A stretch of 64,000 bases of DNA. It comes from JAXLSZ01 sp046330315. GTDB taxonomy: Bacteria > Actinomycetota > Thermoleophilia > Solirubrobacterales > 70-9. This document shows, in pieces, positions 7,620-15,505 of the stretch (its first letter is position 1; each line of letters opens with the position of its first letter). Location of the stretch: positions 124,001 through 188,000 of the forward strand of contig JAXLSZ010000008.1 of NCBI GenBank assembly GCA_046330315.1. Direction: 5' to 3'. The notes under the pieces are model-generated. The model saw only the letters and a list, made by a program, of their open reading frames with translations. It did not search any database and was not told where the DNA came from. The position numbers and the translations under genes are program-made.

Positions 7620-8783
7620 CTACCCCCCGCCATCTTCGGCCTCCCGGCCATCAGCCCGCCGGGGTGTGGTGCTATCACCCTGCCAGCCGAACTCAACCTC
7701 GTAGCGGGTGGGCGTGTAGCCCTGCAACCAGGCCTCGGCCTTCTCCTTGATCGCCGCAGTAGTCGCAGGCTCCGCTCCTTCGATCAGCTCCGCTTCTTTG
7801 AAGCCCTGCGCCGCCGCCGCGAGGCACCTCTCGACCAGCTTCCCGAAGGCATAGTCGTGGAAGAAGAACCGGCGGCGATCTCGGCCACCCTCGCCGTCGT
7901 TGAACTCGGCGATCCACCAACAACCCCAGCCCCGGCGAACGAACAAGGGGAACTCGTGACAATGCAGCCACGTCTCGGTCCTGGTTGGCGGGTACACCCC
8001 GCAGTAGCGGCACTCCCCCTCCCCCGGCTCCTCAACGATGAACCCGCCGTAGTCGGGCTCATAGATGCGACGCAGGAGCGGGCAGGCAAGCTGAAGGCCT
8101 GTGGTCACGGCCCAGGCGGGATCAAGGGACCCAGGCGGGTTCCGATCTGGCGGCTGCAAGCCTGCGGCCTCTAGGGCAGCCTCCTCGTCGCAAGTCCGGA
8201 TTGCCTCCCACTCCTCCTCGCTGAACTCCGGCCCCAGGGTGAAGGCAGCGTCGTCGCCAGCAGCGGCGTCGAGGGTGACGCCGGTGTACCGGGGCCACGT
8301 GATGCCGGGGGTCGTGGTCGGGGCGTCAAACTCCATCCCGCGCCGGGACCGAGCAAGGCGATCAGCAAGTCGCCGCAGCCCCGCGCTCGTCAGCTCAGCC
8401 CCTGCATCCTTCGTTCTTGCAACCCAAGCGTTGAACGTTTCCTCGGGGACCGATGCCTCCTTCTGCCATCGGCTCGAATCGGACTTGCTGATGCCTTCGG
8501 GCAGCGCCCCGCTCCGAGACGAATGACGGCCTCGCGGCCTAACCTCGGTGGCCAGCAGCGCTCCCGCCTTGCGCTCGGCCCTCAGTCTGACCTCGGCAAT
8601 GGCGTTCTGAGCATCGAGGTCAGCGCCTACATTGCGAGCCAACGTGCCGAGCGTATCGGCCCTCGTCCGCACCTCCTTTACCTCCTCGACCGTTTCGGCC
8701 TGCTCCAGCGCCGCCTTACCTTGGTCGAGTAGCGCAGCGGGGTCATCAAGATCGCGGCGGGTTGGCTTTGCAGGGAGGGGCAT
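7620..8783 (-). CDS. Large element protein, phage-type N-terminal helical domain and Cys-containing C-terminus
   Basis: This 387-residue protein is the first gene after the tRNA end of the element. Residues 15-85 form a helical region (AALLDQGKAALEQAETVEEV, AEVRLRAERKAGALL) of a type often seen in actinobacterial phage and plasmid proteins. A second part (SKSDSSRWQKEASVPEETF) resembles a small HTH used by such proteins. The C-terminal half has a CRYCGVYPP motif followed by WLHCHEFPLF, suggesting a metal site. Function is unknown. Direct repeats lie just upstream of its start, where an operator would be expected. Confidence 0.72.
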   Translation of the reverse strand: MPLPAKPTRRDLDDPAALLDQGKAALEQAETVEEVKEVRTRADTLGTLARNVGADLDAQNAIAEVRLRAERKAGALLATEVRPRGRHSSRSGALPEGISKSDSSRWQKEASVPEETFNAWVARTKDAGAELTSAGLRRLADRLARSRRGMEFDAPTTTPGITWPRYTGVTLDAAAGDDAAFTLGPEFSEEEWEAIRTCDEEAALEAAGLQPPDRNPPGSLDPAWAVTTGLQLACPLLRRIYEPDYGGFIVEEPGEGECRYCGVYPPTRTETWLHCHEFPLFVRRGWGCWWIAEFNDGEGGRDRRRFFFHDYAFGKLVERCLAAAAQGFKEAELIEGAEPATTAAIKEKAEAWLQGYTPTRYEVEFGWQGDSTTPRRADGREAEDGGG

Positions 8784-8808
8784 GGGGGTCGTTCCTGGCC
8801 GAAAGTGC

Positions 8809-8873
8809 GCGCCAGTCTGTGCGCCAGTTTTCTCCTCGCCCAGGCGGTTTCTAGCGGTTTCTAGCGGTTCCGG
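8809..8873. repeat. Short direct repeats between element and tRNA-Cys
   Basis: Two copies of GCGCCAGT (8809-8816, 8821-8828) are followed by two perfect tandem copies of GCGGTTTCTA (8844-8863) and a third diverged copy (8864-8873). The pattern, 50-120 bases from the presumed attachment site and just upstream of the first element gene, fits either integrase/excisionase arm sites or an operator. Confidence 0.5.
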
Positions 8874-8925
8874 GCAAGCGGCGGGAAATGGCTCTGCGTG
8901 GCGGGATTCCGCTTTCTAGAGCCGA

Positions 8926-8996
8926 AGGCGCCTACCGGAATCGAACCGGTGTAAACGGCTTTGCAGGCCGCTGCGTAGCCACTCCGCCAAGGCGCC
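8926..8996 (-). tRNA. tRNA-Cys (GCA)
   Basis: A 71-nt cloverleaf: acceptor GGCGCCT pairs with AGGCGCC, discriminator T, and the anticodon loop CTGCAAA carries GCA. The T-loop GGTTCGATTCC is intact, and CCA is not encoded. A TAGGCT hexamer about twelve bases upstream may be the -10 box. The 3' end faces the integrated element, consistent with use of this gene as the attachment site. Confidence 0.95.
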
Positions 8997-9049
8997 GGAG
9001 CGGCTAAGCCTAGCGTCGGCCGGGCCTTCTTCGAAGACCCTGGACCGCG

Positions 9050-9292
9050 CTACTGCTGGTAGTGCTCGACCGTGTCCGGTGCCCGGCGGCTTGCCTCTTC
9101 GGGGTCGAAGCCGTACTGGCGCAGCGAGCGGCGCTGGCGCAGCAGGTCCCAGGCCTGGTCGAGCTGCACCTTGACCTCCTCGAGGCGGGCGTGCTCGTCC
9201 TTGGTCAACCCCTCCCCCTCGTGGGCGTGCAGGAGGCGCTCCTCCTCGCGGACCAGCTCGTCAATGCGGTTGAGGACCTGCTTGTCGTCCAT
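9050..9292 (-). CDS. DUF2630 family small helical protein
   Basis: An 80-residue, fully helical charged protein beginning DDKQVLNRIDELVREEERLL and ending with EEASRRAPDTVEHY, a layout I recognise as DUF2630. The family is small, cytoplasmic and of unknown function, found mainly in actinobacteria. It lies on the chromosome side of the tRNA-Cys gene and 17 bases downstream of the channel gene on the same strand, so the two may be co-transcribed. Confidence 0.8.
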   Translation of the reverse strand: MDDKQVLNRIDELVREEERLLHAHEGEGLTKDEHARLEEVKVQLDQAWDLLRQRRSLRQYGFDPEEASRRAPDTVEHYQQ

Positions 9293-9309
9293 GCCCTGAA
9301 ATCTACCCC

Positions 9310-10197
9310 TCAGCGCCTCGCGCGGACCTGGCGCTGGTAGTGGCGCAGGGTCGCCTCGGTGGTCTCGCCGGGCACCTGCAGGCGATCGCGCAGGGTCTCG
9401 GCGAAGTCGTCGATCGCCATCTCCAGCATCCGGGCGCGAACCTTCAGCGCGAGCGGGCGGTGGTCGGAGCGGGCCTCGGCCACGGCGTCCCGCAGGAAGG
9501 GCAGCATGCTGGAGAGGGCGTGCTCGTCGTCCTCGCCGCGGAACCAGTAGGTGATCGGAAAGTGCATGAGGTCGCGCCGGACCGCAACGAGCTGCTCGGT
9601 GTAGGAGGCGAGCATGCGCTCCAGCAGCTCGGGGTCGGCATCGGCGAGGCGCTCCCCGATCCGCCCCTCAGCCGCCCTGGTCAGCCGCACCTCGTGCGCG
9701 AAGGCGTCGCGTCGCGACACCACCGACTGGATCGAGATCAGCCAGGAAACGCTGGCGGTCAGCAGGCCGAGGCCGAAGAGCGCCTCCACCGGACCCATGA
9801 TCCGCAGCAGCGCGGACTCCGGCGAGATGTCCCCGTAGCCGAGGCTGGTCAGGTTGACCAACGAGACGTAGAGGGCGTCGTCGAAGCCCGAATGCCCCGA
9901 GGGGTCCAGTCCGGGCGCGAAGCGAAAGCCCTCGGGCAGGTGGGGGAAGAAGACCAGCGCCCAGCCGACGATCAGCAGGGTCGCCCAGGTGGCGACGACC
10001 GCGATGAAGCTGAGCGGCCCGGCGATCACCTTGAAGCTGGGCCGCCGCGTGGCGGCCGCGCCGCAGGCCGAGGCGACGGCGCGGATCACCATGCGGCCGA
10101 TCCTCCCCCGGCCCAGCGGATGGAAGAGCATCTCGAAGATGTCGCGCAGGGTGAGGGCGATGAGCACAGCCCCGAGCACCGTCCACACGACGTCCAT
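9310..10197 (-). CDS. Two-TM potassium-channel-like membrane protein
   Basis: This 295-residue protein has an N-terminal helix (WTVLGAVLIALTL), a second hydrophobic segment (FIAVVATWATLLIVGWALVF), a pore loop with selectivity-filter-like TSLGYGDISP near residue 140, and a following helix (VEALFGLGLLTASVSWLI). The C-terminal 130 residues are soluble and helical. The GYGD filter suggests K+ selectivity. It starts at ATG 10197, divergent from the secreted acylase gene, with about 90 bases between them. Confidence 0.82.
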   Translation of the reverse strand: MDVVWTVLGAVLIALTLRDIFEMLFHPLGRGRIGRMVIRAVASACGAAATRRPSFKVIAGPLSFIAVVATWATLLIVGWALVFFPHLPEGFRFAPGLDPSGHSGFDDALYVSLVNLTSLGYGDISPESALLRIMGPVEALFGLGLLTASVSWLISIQSVVSRRDAFAHEVRLTRAAEGRIGERLADADPELLERMLASYTEQLVAVRRDLMHFPITYWFRGEDDEHALSSMLPFLRDAVAEARSDHRPLALKVRARMLEMAIDDFAETLRDRLQVPGETTEATLRHYQRQVRARR

Positions 10198-10284
10198 GGC
10201 GCAACGCTAAGGCAACGGGGCGGTCGCGTTGTGAAAGACTGCGGACGCGTTTTCGTCGCAAGGCAAGGGAAGGGAGACCCGTTC

Positions 10285-12693
10285 GTGAAGCCCGCGCTTC
10301 GTTCGTTGCTCGCAGGAATCGCAGTACTGGTCGCGGTGCCCGCCTCCGCGCCCGCCGCCGGCAAGCCCGACACCGCCCGCTACGTGCTGCCGCCGGGCAA
10401 CTTCGGCGGTGTCCCCTTCACGACCAACTCGACCGACCAGCTTCCCCTTTACAGCGGCCTCACCCCGCTGCGCGACGAGGTCAGCCGCAGCGACATCGAC
10501 GACCTCTTCCTGCCGGAGAACTTCAGGCCAGTGGGACCGACCGCCGCCGAGCAGACCGGCCGCGCGGGGCTGCGGCTCCTCTACGACTCCTACGGGATCC
10601 CCCACATCTACGGCAAGACCCGCGCCGACGTCGCCTTCGGGGCCGGCTGGGCGACAGCCCGCGACCGCGGTCTGCTGCTCAGCCTGGGCCGCGGGCCGGC
10701 GCGCGTGGCTGTCGCCGACGTCCCCAACATCGACGCCTTCAGCCTGGTGACCAGCGGCCAGAGCTTCACGCCCAGCGCCGCCGCCGAGGCGCTGGTGACC
10801 AGGCAGCGTAAGCTGCTGGTTCGCGTCTACGGCAGGGAGGGGCGCCAGATCATCCATGACGCCCAGGCCTACGCCGACGGGATCAACGCGTACTGGAAGG
10901 CGCACAACGTCGCCGAGAAGCCGGCCACCGTCAACGACGTGCTCGCCGTGACCGCCTTCATCGGCTCGATCTTCGGCGCCGGAGGCGGCTCGGAGGCAGC
11001 CAACTCCAACCTGCTCGCGGAGCTGCAGGGCTCCCTCGGCGCCCGCAAGGGCCACGAGGCCTGGGTGGACACGATGCTCGCCGACGACCCAGAAGCGCCG
11101 ACCACGATCCGCAAGCACTTCGACTACGGCCCGCTGACCGGTGGCAAGGTGACCGGCTCGGTGGTCCTCGATCCGAACTCGATCCAGAGCGTCGACCCGA
11201 CGGTGCCGCCTGCCAAGGCCGCCGCCGCCCCGCCGCATCGCCAGGCCTCGAATTTCCTGGTCGCCTCGCCGCAGCGCTCGGCGACCGGGAACTCGCTGGC
11301 GGTGATGGGCCCGCAGCTGGGCTACTACTACCCCGAGATCGTCGAGCAGATGGACCTCCACGGCCCCGGCATCCACGCCCAAGGGGCCGCGGTGCCGGGC
11401 CTGGCGATGTACATGCTGATCGGCCGCACCCCCAACTACGCGTGGAGCCTCACCTCGGCCGGCCACGACGTGATCGACGTCTATGCCGAGCCGCTGTGCA
11501 ACCCCGACGGCTCCGCCGCCACCCGTGACTCCAACCACTACCGCTACAAGGGCAGGTGCCGCAAGTTCGAGACCTTCGACGCTGGCATGCTCGGCTCGAA
11601 GTCGCTGATCTACCACCGCTCGGTCCATGGCCCGGTCTTCGCAACGGCGACGGTCGGCGGCAGGCCCTTCGCGCTGTCACGGCGCCGCTCGACCTACGGC
11701 CGCGACGCGCTCAACCTGGCGGCGCTGAAACACATGACGGAGGGGCGGGCGAGCACTCCGCAAAGGTTCTGGAAGACGGCCAACGAGTTCGGGTTCACCT
11801 TCAACTGGGCCTACGCCTCGCGCAACGCTACGGCCTACTTCAGCTCCGGCCGGCTCCCGCGCCGCCCCCGCGGCCTCGACCGCCGGCTGCCGACCCTCGG
11901 CAACGGCGCCTACGAGTGGAAGGGCTACCTGAGCCGCAACAGCCACCCTCACGACGTCGGCGGCCCCGGCGGCCTGCTGCTCAACTGGAACAACCGCTCC
12001 GCACCCGGATTCATGCACGGCGACGATGAGCCCTTCGGCTCGGTTCACCGGGTCGAGCTCTTCGACCAGTGGCCGCGCAAAGCGAAGATCACCGACAACG
12101 TCGGGATCATGAACCGCGCGGCGACCGAGGACGTCCGCTCGCCCGTCTGGCCGGTGGTCAGCAAGGTGCTGCAGACCAGCTCCGCGCCGACCCAGCGCGA
12201 CCAGGACGTGGTCGAGATCCTCGACGACTGGGTGAGGCGCGATGCCCCCCGCGTCGACGCCGACAACGACGGCTACTACGACGAGCCCGGCCCGGTGATC
12301 ATGGACGCGCTGTGGCGGCCGATCGCCGACGCGGTGATGACGCCGGTGTTCGGCAGCCTGGTCGGAGACCTCGACAAGGTCCGCGGGCTGGGCGGCCTCT
12401 CCGGCGAGTCCTACGTCGACAAGGACCTGCGCACCCTGCTGGGCCGCAACGTTCGCGGCAAGTTCAACCTGCGCTACTGCGGCAACGGGGACCTGACCGC
12501 CTGCCGCGACTCGCTGTGGCAGGCGGTCCACGCCACCGCGGACACCCTGGCCGCCCAGCAGGGCGACCCCGATCCGGAGGACTGGAGGAAGCTGGCCTCC
12601 CAGACCGGGTTCGTGCCGGGGCTGCTGCCGGACAAGTTCCCGACCACCAACCGGCCGACCTTCCAGCAGGTGCTGGAACTCCAGAAGCGCTAG
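10285..12693 (+). CDS. Secreted penicillin acylase family (S45, Ntn-hydrolase)
   Basis: GTG 10285, preceded by AGGGAG, gives 802 residues with a Sec signal peptide (LRSLLAGIAVLVAVPASAPA). The family is made as a precursor that cuts itself before a serine, which becomes the N-terminal nucleophile. Here that is probably Ser322 in QASNFLVASPQ, with the conserved SYGIPHIYGKTRADVAFGAG region upstream (alpha chain) and the large beta chain after it. Substrates of relatives include beta-lactams, acyl-homoserine lactones and other amides, so the substrate cannot be named. Its end overlaps the convergent secreted-protein gene by four bases. Confidence 0.88.
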   Translation: MKPALRSLLAGIAVLVAVPASAPAAGKPDTARYVLPPGNFGGVPFTTNSTDQLPLYSGLTPLRDEVSRSDIDDLFLPENFRPVGPTAAEQTGRAGLRLLYDSYGIPHIYGKTRADVAFGAGWATARDRGLLLSLGRGPARVAVADVPNIDAFSLVTSGQSFTPSAAAEALVTRQRKLLVRVYGREGRQIIHDAQAYADGINAYWKAHNVAEKPATVNDVLAVTAFIGSIFGAGGGSEAANSNLLAELQGSLGARKGHEAWVDTMLADDPEAPTTIRKHFDYGPLTGGKVTGSVVLDPNSIQSVDPTVPPAKAAAAPPHRQASNFLVASPQRSATGNSLAVMGPQLGYYYPEIVEQMDLHGPGIHAQGAAVPGLAMYMLIGRTPNYAWSLTSAGHDVIDVYAEPLCNPDGSAATRDSNHYRYKGRCRKFETFDAGMLGSKSLIYHRSVHGPVFATATVGGRPFALSRRRSTYGRDALNLAALKHMTEGRASTPQRFWKTANEFGFTFNWAYASRNATAYFSSGRLPRRPRGLDRRLPTLGNGAYEWKGYLSRNSHPHDVGGPGGLLLNWNNRSAPGFMHGDDEPFGSVHRVELFDQWPRKAKITDNVGIMNRAATEDVRSPVWPVVSKVLQTSSAPTQRDQDVVEILDDWVRRDAPRVDADNDGYYDEPGPVIMDALWRPIADAVMTPVFGSLVGDLDKVRGLGGLSGESYVDKDLRTLLGRNVRGKFNLRYCGNGDLTACRDSLWQAVHATADTLAAQQGDPDPEDWRKLASQTGFVPGLLPDKFPTTNRPTFQQVLELQKR

Positions 12694-13364
12694 GAGGGGG
12701 ATCGGGGCGGCGGCTCCGGGGTCGGAGCCCGCGGGGCCCTCGGGCCGTTGAGCACGAAGCAGATGCAGCGGCCCTGGTTGGGGAACCCGAAGCTTCTCCA
12801 CCCCCCCCTCTTGCACCTCTCCTTGGAGGTCGGATACGGCTTCGCGTCGAAGACGGTCGCGCGGCCGGCCCCGAGGACGCGGTCGTAGTCGAACTCGAAC
12901 TCGCCGCTCGGGAAGGTGGCACAGTCCCCCGCAGCGTTCCCGGAGCCGAAGCTCAGGCTGTCGAGGCCTCCGCCGCCGTTGTCGACCAGTTCGACGGTGA
13001 CGATCCCGTAGGAGGTGTCGGCGTTGATCAGCGCCGCGTTGGGGGAGAAGACGTTCAGGCAGGTGACGGGGCCGGAGATGTCGAGCGGGAAGGGCTCGAG
13101 ATGGGTGATCCGGTTGATCCAGACGTCGAAGCTGACGGACCCCGAGGGCGCTTCCCCCACGGGTCCGCTGGAGGCGTCGATGTGGATGTCCGTCAGGGAG
13201 CCCAGGCCGGGCGGCGGCGGCGCGGTGGCGCCACTCGCCGTGGCGGTGTCCTGCCGGGCGGTCGGCGCAGAGGAGAGCCGGGCGCCGGCCCCGGCCGGTT
13301 GCAGGGCAAGGCACACCAGGACAAGCAGGGGGGCCACGACCCGGAAGGCCCGCGCGCGGGGCAT
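12690..13364 (-). CDS. Secreted protein with C-terminal Cys-GGW-NQG-C motif
   Basis: ATG 13364 follows GAGGAGAAGG and gives 224 residues with a signal peptide (VVAPLLVLVCLALQPAGAGA). A Pro/Thr linker precedes a beta-rich domain (SGSVSFDVWINRITHL onward). The C-terminus has CKRGGWRSFGFPNQGRCICF, a motif I recall from many secreted actinobacterial proteins of unknown role. A decayed paralogue lies at about 15195-15445. It is convergent with the acylase gene. Confidence 0.75.
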   Translation of the reverse strand: MPRARAFRVVAPLLVLVCLALQPAGAGARLSSAPTARQDTATASGATAPPPPGLGSLTDIHIDASSGPVGEAPSGSVSFDVWINRITHLEPFPLDISGPVTCLNVFSPNAALINADTSYGIVTVELVDNGGGGLDSLSFGSGNAAGDCATFPSGEFEFDYDRVLGAGRATVFDAKPYPTSKERCKRGGWRSFGFPNQGRCICFVLNGPRAPRAPTPEPPPRSPS

Positions 13365-13531
13365 CGCCTTCTCCTCGACGGCTTCGATGCCCGCAGGGTG
13401 CACCGAACCTTCGCGCGGCGCATCCGTATTCGACCGAAGACCCCGCCCAGCTCGGATGGCGGCCCCGCGGTCCCCGGCGCAGCCGGGCGGACCACGCTTC
13501 CCACCGTGCCGCCGCACGAATCGAACGTGTA

Positions 13532-13545
13532 TTAGGGTTCCCTAA
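13532..13545. promoter_or_regulatory. Palindromic operator candidate TTAGGGTTCCCTAA
   Basis: A perfect 14-base palindrome stands out in GC-rich DNA, 29 bases before the GTG of the nitrite reductase gene. It lies between two divergent genes (13364 and 13575). Its position is right for a repressor or activator site controlling the copper enzyme. Outer TTAGG/CCTAA half-sites recall metal-regulator boxes, but the spacing does not match DtxR, so no regulator is named. Confidence 0.45.
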
Positions 13546-13574
13546 CTTCGCGCCCCAGCGAGGACTCTCAACAC

Positions 13575-14981
13575 GTGCAAGCCCACCTGCGAAAGAAGTC
13601 TCCGCGCGCCCTCGCCGCGACCGCCCTCGCCGCGACCGCCCTCGCCGCGACCGGCTGTGGCTCGACCGAGCTGCCGACCTCCCGGCTGCCCTCGGCCTCC
13701 CAGGTCGCCCAGGACCCGGCCGCGGTGCCGCCCCCGATCACCCGCAGCCGGCCGCGGCGGGTCGAGGTCGACCTGGTCGCGCACGAGTTGATCGCCCCGG
13801 TTGCCCCCGGCAGGCGCGCCCTGGTCTGGGCCTTCGGCATCCGCGGGCACCGGGCCACGGTGCCCGGGCCCATGATCCGCGTGATGGAGGGGGACACCGT
13901 GGTCGTGCGGCTCCGAAACCCCTCCCGCAACCACGAGCCCCACAGCATCGACTTCCACGCCGTCATCGGTCCCGGCGGAGGCAGCCCCGCGATCGAGGTC
14001 GGCCCGGGCGAAACGCGAACCCTCCGGTTCAGGGCGCAGAGACGGGGCGCCTACATCTACCACTGCGCCGCCGAGGACATGCCCTGGGAGCACATCGCCC
14101 ATGGGATGTACGGGCTGATCGAGGTCGACCCCCCGGGTGGGCTGGCGCCGGGCTACCGGGAGTTCTACGTCGGACAGAACGAGTGGTATCTGACCTCGAG
14201 CCCCGTGGGGCAGACGCGGGCCGGAAAGCCGTTCTACGACCTCGACTCCTCGCAGGCAAACACCGAGACGCCTGACTTCTTCACCTTCAACGGTCACACC
14301 ATGGCGCTGCGCGACTCCGACCTGTTCGGGCGCACGTTGCGAGCGAGGGTGGGCGACAGGGTCCGCCTGTTCTTCGTCGACGCGGGACCCAATGCCGGCT
14401 CGAGCTTCCACGTGGTGGGCGAGATCTTCGACAGGGTCTACGGAGGCGACCCCCGCGACGCCGTCCACAACGAGGAGACGGTCGCCGTTCCTCCGGGCTC
14501 GGCGACGGTGCTGGAGCTCTCAGCCGAGGTCCCGGGCCGCTACGACCTCGTCGACCACGCGATCTTCCGCGCGTCGCGCGGCGCCCTGGGCATGCTGACC
14601 GTGGACCCGCAATGCTTCGACCCGGCAAGCTGCCGCTGGCCGCGCCGAATCTACGCCCCGCCGGTCACGCCCTCCAATCCGGTCGCCGAGCTGGTCCAGA
14701 TGCGGAAGCTGCTGGTGCGGGCGAAGGCCAGCTACGGCCGAGGGGCCGGGGCGCGAGCGGACGACCTTGTCGCAGACGCCTACCTGGACCACTTCGAGAG
14801 GGTGGAGAGCCTGCTTGCAGAGCAGGACCGGGAGCTGATGGAAGGACTGGAAACGTTGGTGTCGGAGGAGCTGAGGGACAAGATCGCCGCAGGGGCGCCG
14901 ACGGAAGAGGTCGCCTCGCTGATCGACCGGGCGCGCCACGAACTGGCTCGGGCCGAGCGCCTGCTTCGGCAGTCGTCCTGA
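13575..14981 (+). CDS. Copper-containing nitrite reductase (NirK-like) lipoprotein
   Basis: This 468-residue two-cupredoxin protein has a lipoprotein signal peptide ending in ALAATGC (Cys28). All NirK ligands are present: type 1 copper His123, Cys164, His173 and Met178; type 2 copper His128 and His163, plus the histidine in VDHAIF. The catalytic Asp126 (HSIDFHA) and a second catalytic histidine (SSFHVVGE) are also there. The family reduces nitrite to nitric oxide at the outer face of the membrane. The last about 100 residues are an added helical tail. The signal peptide contains three copies of a 15-base repeat (ALAAT). No other denitrification gene is visible nearby. Confidence 0.87.
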   Translation: MQAHLRKKSPRALAATALAATALAATGCGSTELPTSRLPSASQVAQDPAAVPPPITRSRPRRVEVDLVAHELIAPVAPGRRALVWAFGIRGHRATVPGPMIRVMEGDTVVVRLRNPSRNHEPHSIDFHAVIGPGGGSPAIEVGPGETRTLRFRAQRRGAYIYHCAAEDMPWEHIAHGMYGLIEVDPPGGLAPGYREFYVGQNEWYLTSSPVGQTRAGKPFYDLDSSQANTETPDFFTFNGHTMALRDSDLFGRTLRARVGDRVRLFFVDAGPNAGSSFHVVGEIFDRVYGGDPRDAVHNEETVAVPPGSATVLELSAEVPGRYDLVDHAIFRASRGALGMLTVDPQCFDPASCRWPRRIYAPPVTPSNPVAELVQMRKLLVRAKASYGRGAGARADDLVADAYLDHFERVESLLAEQDRELMEGLETLVSEELRDKIAAGAPTEEVASLIDRARHELARAERLLRQSS

Positions 14982-15505
14982 AGGCTGGCGCCCGTGCAAC
15001 AGCACTGCCTCGATAAGCCACCGGAGATCCACGGGGACCGTTAGCCCAGCTGGGGGCGTACCCTCCTGAAGCTCGTACGGCCCAGCCGCACCGTCGAGAT
15101 CAGCGGCCTCACGATAACGCGTCATGACCGCCCGAAGCTCCCGACTCTCAAACTCGAGGCTCCGGCGCTCGTGCGCAAACGGAGAGCGGATTGTCGAGCC
15201 AGGTTGACTTTCACGGAGACCTCGCTGTTGTCCACGAGCTCGGCGTTGAAGATTCCCGGAAGACGTATCAGCGTTGATCAGGATTGCGTGAGAAGACTGT
15301 CGGTCAAGGAGCCGAGACCGGGGGGGTCTGTGAGACCCCGGTGGCCGTGGCAGTGCCGAATCGCGCGACCGGCGGTGAAAAGGGCCTGGCAGCCGCCCCG
15401 GAAAGCCCACCGCCCCGCTTGGTTAGTCGCAGCCGCCAGCCGCATCGCCGTGCCCTGGGCGGGATCCGAGCCGCCGGTAGGCCGCCCCGCCCGGAGCGCC
15501 AACGC
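14982..15505. other. Intergenic region with a decayed paralogue
   Basis: No intact gene is seen. The part from about 15195 to 15445 is a remnant of the secreted protein at 12690-13364. On the minus strand, 15000-15150 has a short open stretch (LEFESRELRAVMTRYREAAD) that may be another gene fragment, but it runs into the antisense of the nitrite reductase gene and cannot be supported as a CDS. Confidence 0.5.
15195..15445 (-). pseudogene. Remnant paralogue of the secreted protein gene at 12690-13364
   Basis: Reading the minus strand, RPFSPPVARFGTATATGVSQ, then (in another frame) PPGLGSLTD, then LINADTSSG and ELVDN match, in order, parts of the intact protein (RLSSAPTARQDTATASGATA, PPGLGSLTD, LINADTSYG, ELVDN). 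A frameshift occurs at the run of C/G near 15325, and the central segment of about 150-200 bases is deleted. The C-terminal motif is not found. This is a decayed duplicate. Confidence 0.7.

Larger units (their letters stand above)
1..8925. mobile_element. Integrated element at tRNA-Cys (left end outside window)
   Basis: This segment abuts the 3' end of a tRNA-Cys gene and carries an integrase, an excisionase-like HTH protein and a TOPRIM+AAA replication protein in a tightly overlapping minus-strand run, with a three-gene plus-strand block inside. Tyrosine integrases commonly target tRNA 3' ends, so one junction should lie at about 8926. The integrase is at the far end, with its catalytic tyrosine still inside the window, so the other junction should lie just left of position 1. 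No capsid, terminase, portal, relaxase or type IV secretion gene is visible. It is best read as a phage satellite or integrative plasmid; the exact borders are not shown. Confidence 0.75.

Noticed and set aside
9340..10284. Upstream extension of the acylase frame
   Set aside because: It lies antisense to the channel gene; a signal peptide and ribosome-binding site fix the start at 10285.
13532..13545. DtxR/IdeR iron box
   Set aside because: Only the outer half-sites fit; the 14-base length does not match the 19-base consensus.
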